From NCBI RefSeq assembly GCF_027943255.1, contig NC_072893.1, positions 43,298,001 through 43,362,000 on the forward strand: a DNA stretch of 64,000 bases, in the 5' to 3' direction. Below, one piece after another: positions 63,541-64,000 of this stretch (positions are counted from its first letter, which is position 1; every line of letters begins with the position of its first letter). The stretch is from Anastrepha obliqua. Its lineage: Eukaryota; Arthropoda; Insecta; Diptera; Tephritidae. The notes under the pieces were generated by a model. That model had not been told where the DNA came from, searched no databases, and was given only the letters and a program-made list of their open reading frames with translations. A program made the translations under genes and the position numbers.

Positions 63541-64000
63541 AAGGGTGGTTAAATTTTAAGGGCCGATGTTGAACGTAAACCACACCTAAGCGCCAAATTG
63601 TTTTCTGCACTTCATTTGACATTTTTCAATTTCAGACCAATTCAACTTAAGCCATGGAAAGATACAGAATCGAGCAACGTGTTAAAGTTATTCAGGCTTA
63701 TTATGAAAACGGGCATTCAAATCAAAATCCAAATCATCTTCAGTGATGAGGCACATTTTCATATCAGTGAATTCGTCAATAAGCAGAATTGCCGCATTTT
63801 AGCGAATTATAATCCAAGAGTGATTGCCGAAAAACCAATGCACCCACAAATAGTGACTGTTTGGTGCGGTTTATGGGCCGGCGGCATCATTGGATCGTAT
63901 TTTTTCCAAAATGAGGCCGGTCAGTTACTGTGAATAGTGTTCGCTATCGTGAGATAATAACGATATTTTTATGCCCGAATTGGAAGATATGGATGTGGAC
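63541..64000 (+). mobile_element. Deleted DD41D element, AAGGGTGGTTAA family, copy 3, cut by window end
   Basis: It starts AAGGGTGGTTAAATTTTAAG after TA (63539-63540). The plus-strand gene starts at the ATG at 63655 (MERYRIEQRVKVIQAYYENG). A deletion joint and frame change lead into QIKIQIIFSDEAHFHISEFV (first Asp), MHPQIVTVWCGLWAGGIIGS and, after a further frameshift, the SVRYREI region before the sequence ends. The deletion joint matches that of copy 2. Confidence 0.85.

Noticed and set aside
1..64000. A host protein-coding gene, rRNA or functional tRNA
   Set aside because: I looked on both strands. Every long motif-bearing frame belongs to a mobile element, and the tRNA-like sequences are SINE heads without a proper acceptor stem. 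Short exons with long introns could still be missed by eye.

Overview
This is a piece of an AT-rich insect genome, almost certainly a fly and most likely a tephritid fruit fly. The pointers are the many mariner-type transposons (one close to the rosa type), RTE- and I/R1-type non-LTR retrotransposons, a tRNA-derived SINE, and TATG/CATA microsatellites. The species assignment is inference. I find no host protein-coding gene, rRNA or functional tRNA that I can defend. The window reads as intergenic or large-intron DNA built from transposons inserted into, and cutting up, one another.

Region by region. 0-3 kb: a 690-bp element with 19-bp inverted ends, then two broken non-LTR fragments. 3.6-10.6 kb: four TA-flanked Tc1/mariner-type elements. 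They are a mariner broken by an RTE fragment, a DD41D element carrying two further transposons inside it, and next to it a 1,314-bp DD41D element with an unbroken 351-aa transposase. 11-16 kb: a SINE, a 0.65-kb dispersed repeat, retrotransposon scraps and two deleted DD41D elements. 17.2-20.1 kb: a long-inverted-repeat DNA transposon whose transposase gene has a recognisable 60-bp intron. 20.2-22.5 kb: a mariner carrying a SINE with a clean 9-bp target duplication. 24-33.3 kb: four I/R1-type RNase H tails, an RTE tip with a 15-bp target duplication, and Tc1-like and mariner remnants. 33.4-37.1 kb: two differently deleted copies of one DD41D family, one of them inside a mariner. 38-39.2 kb: a Helitron helicase end. 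41.5-45.5 kb: RTE and R1-type reverse transcriptases. 46.7-53.2 kb: SINEs, the second copy of the 0.65-kb repeat, and mariner and retrotransposon scraps. 55.2-58.3 kb: a foldback hairpin built on a mariner core, a DD41D copy sitting in a degenerate AT-rich tandem array, and a deleted mariner. 60.1-64 kb: a pure 66-copy (AGTAA) array, a Tc1-like remnant, and two DD41D copies that share one internal deletion.

The genes do not form a pathway. What they show together is transposon ecology. At least six DD41D (DUF4817-type) families with different ends lie within 64 kb. Most are internally deleted copies that would need a transposase supplied from elsewhere. The element at 9286-10599 is the only one here that looks able to encode one. 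Domain and family calls come from motif recognition in translated sequence, not from database searches.
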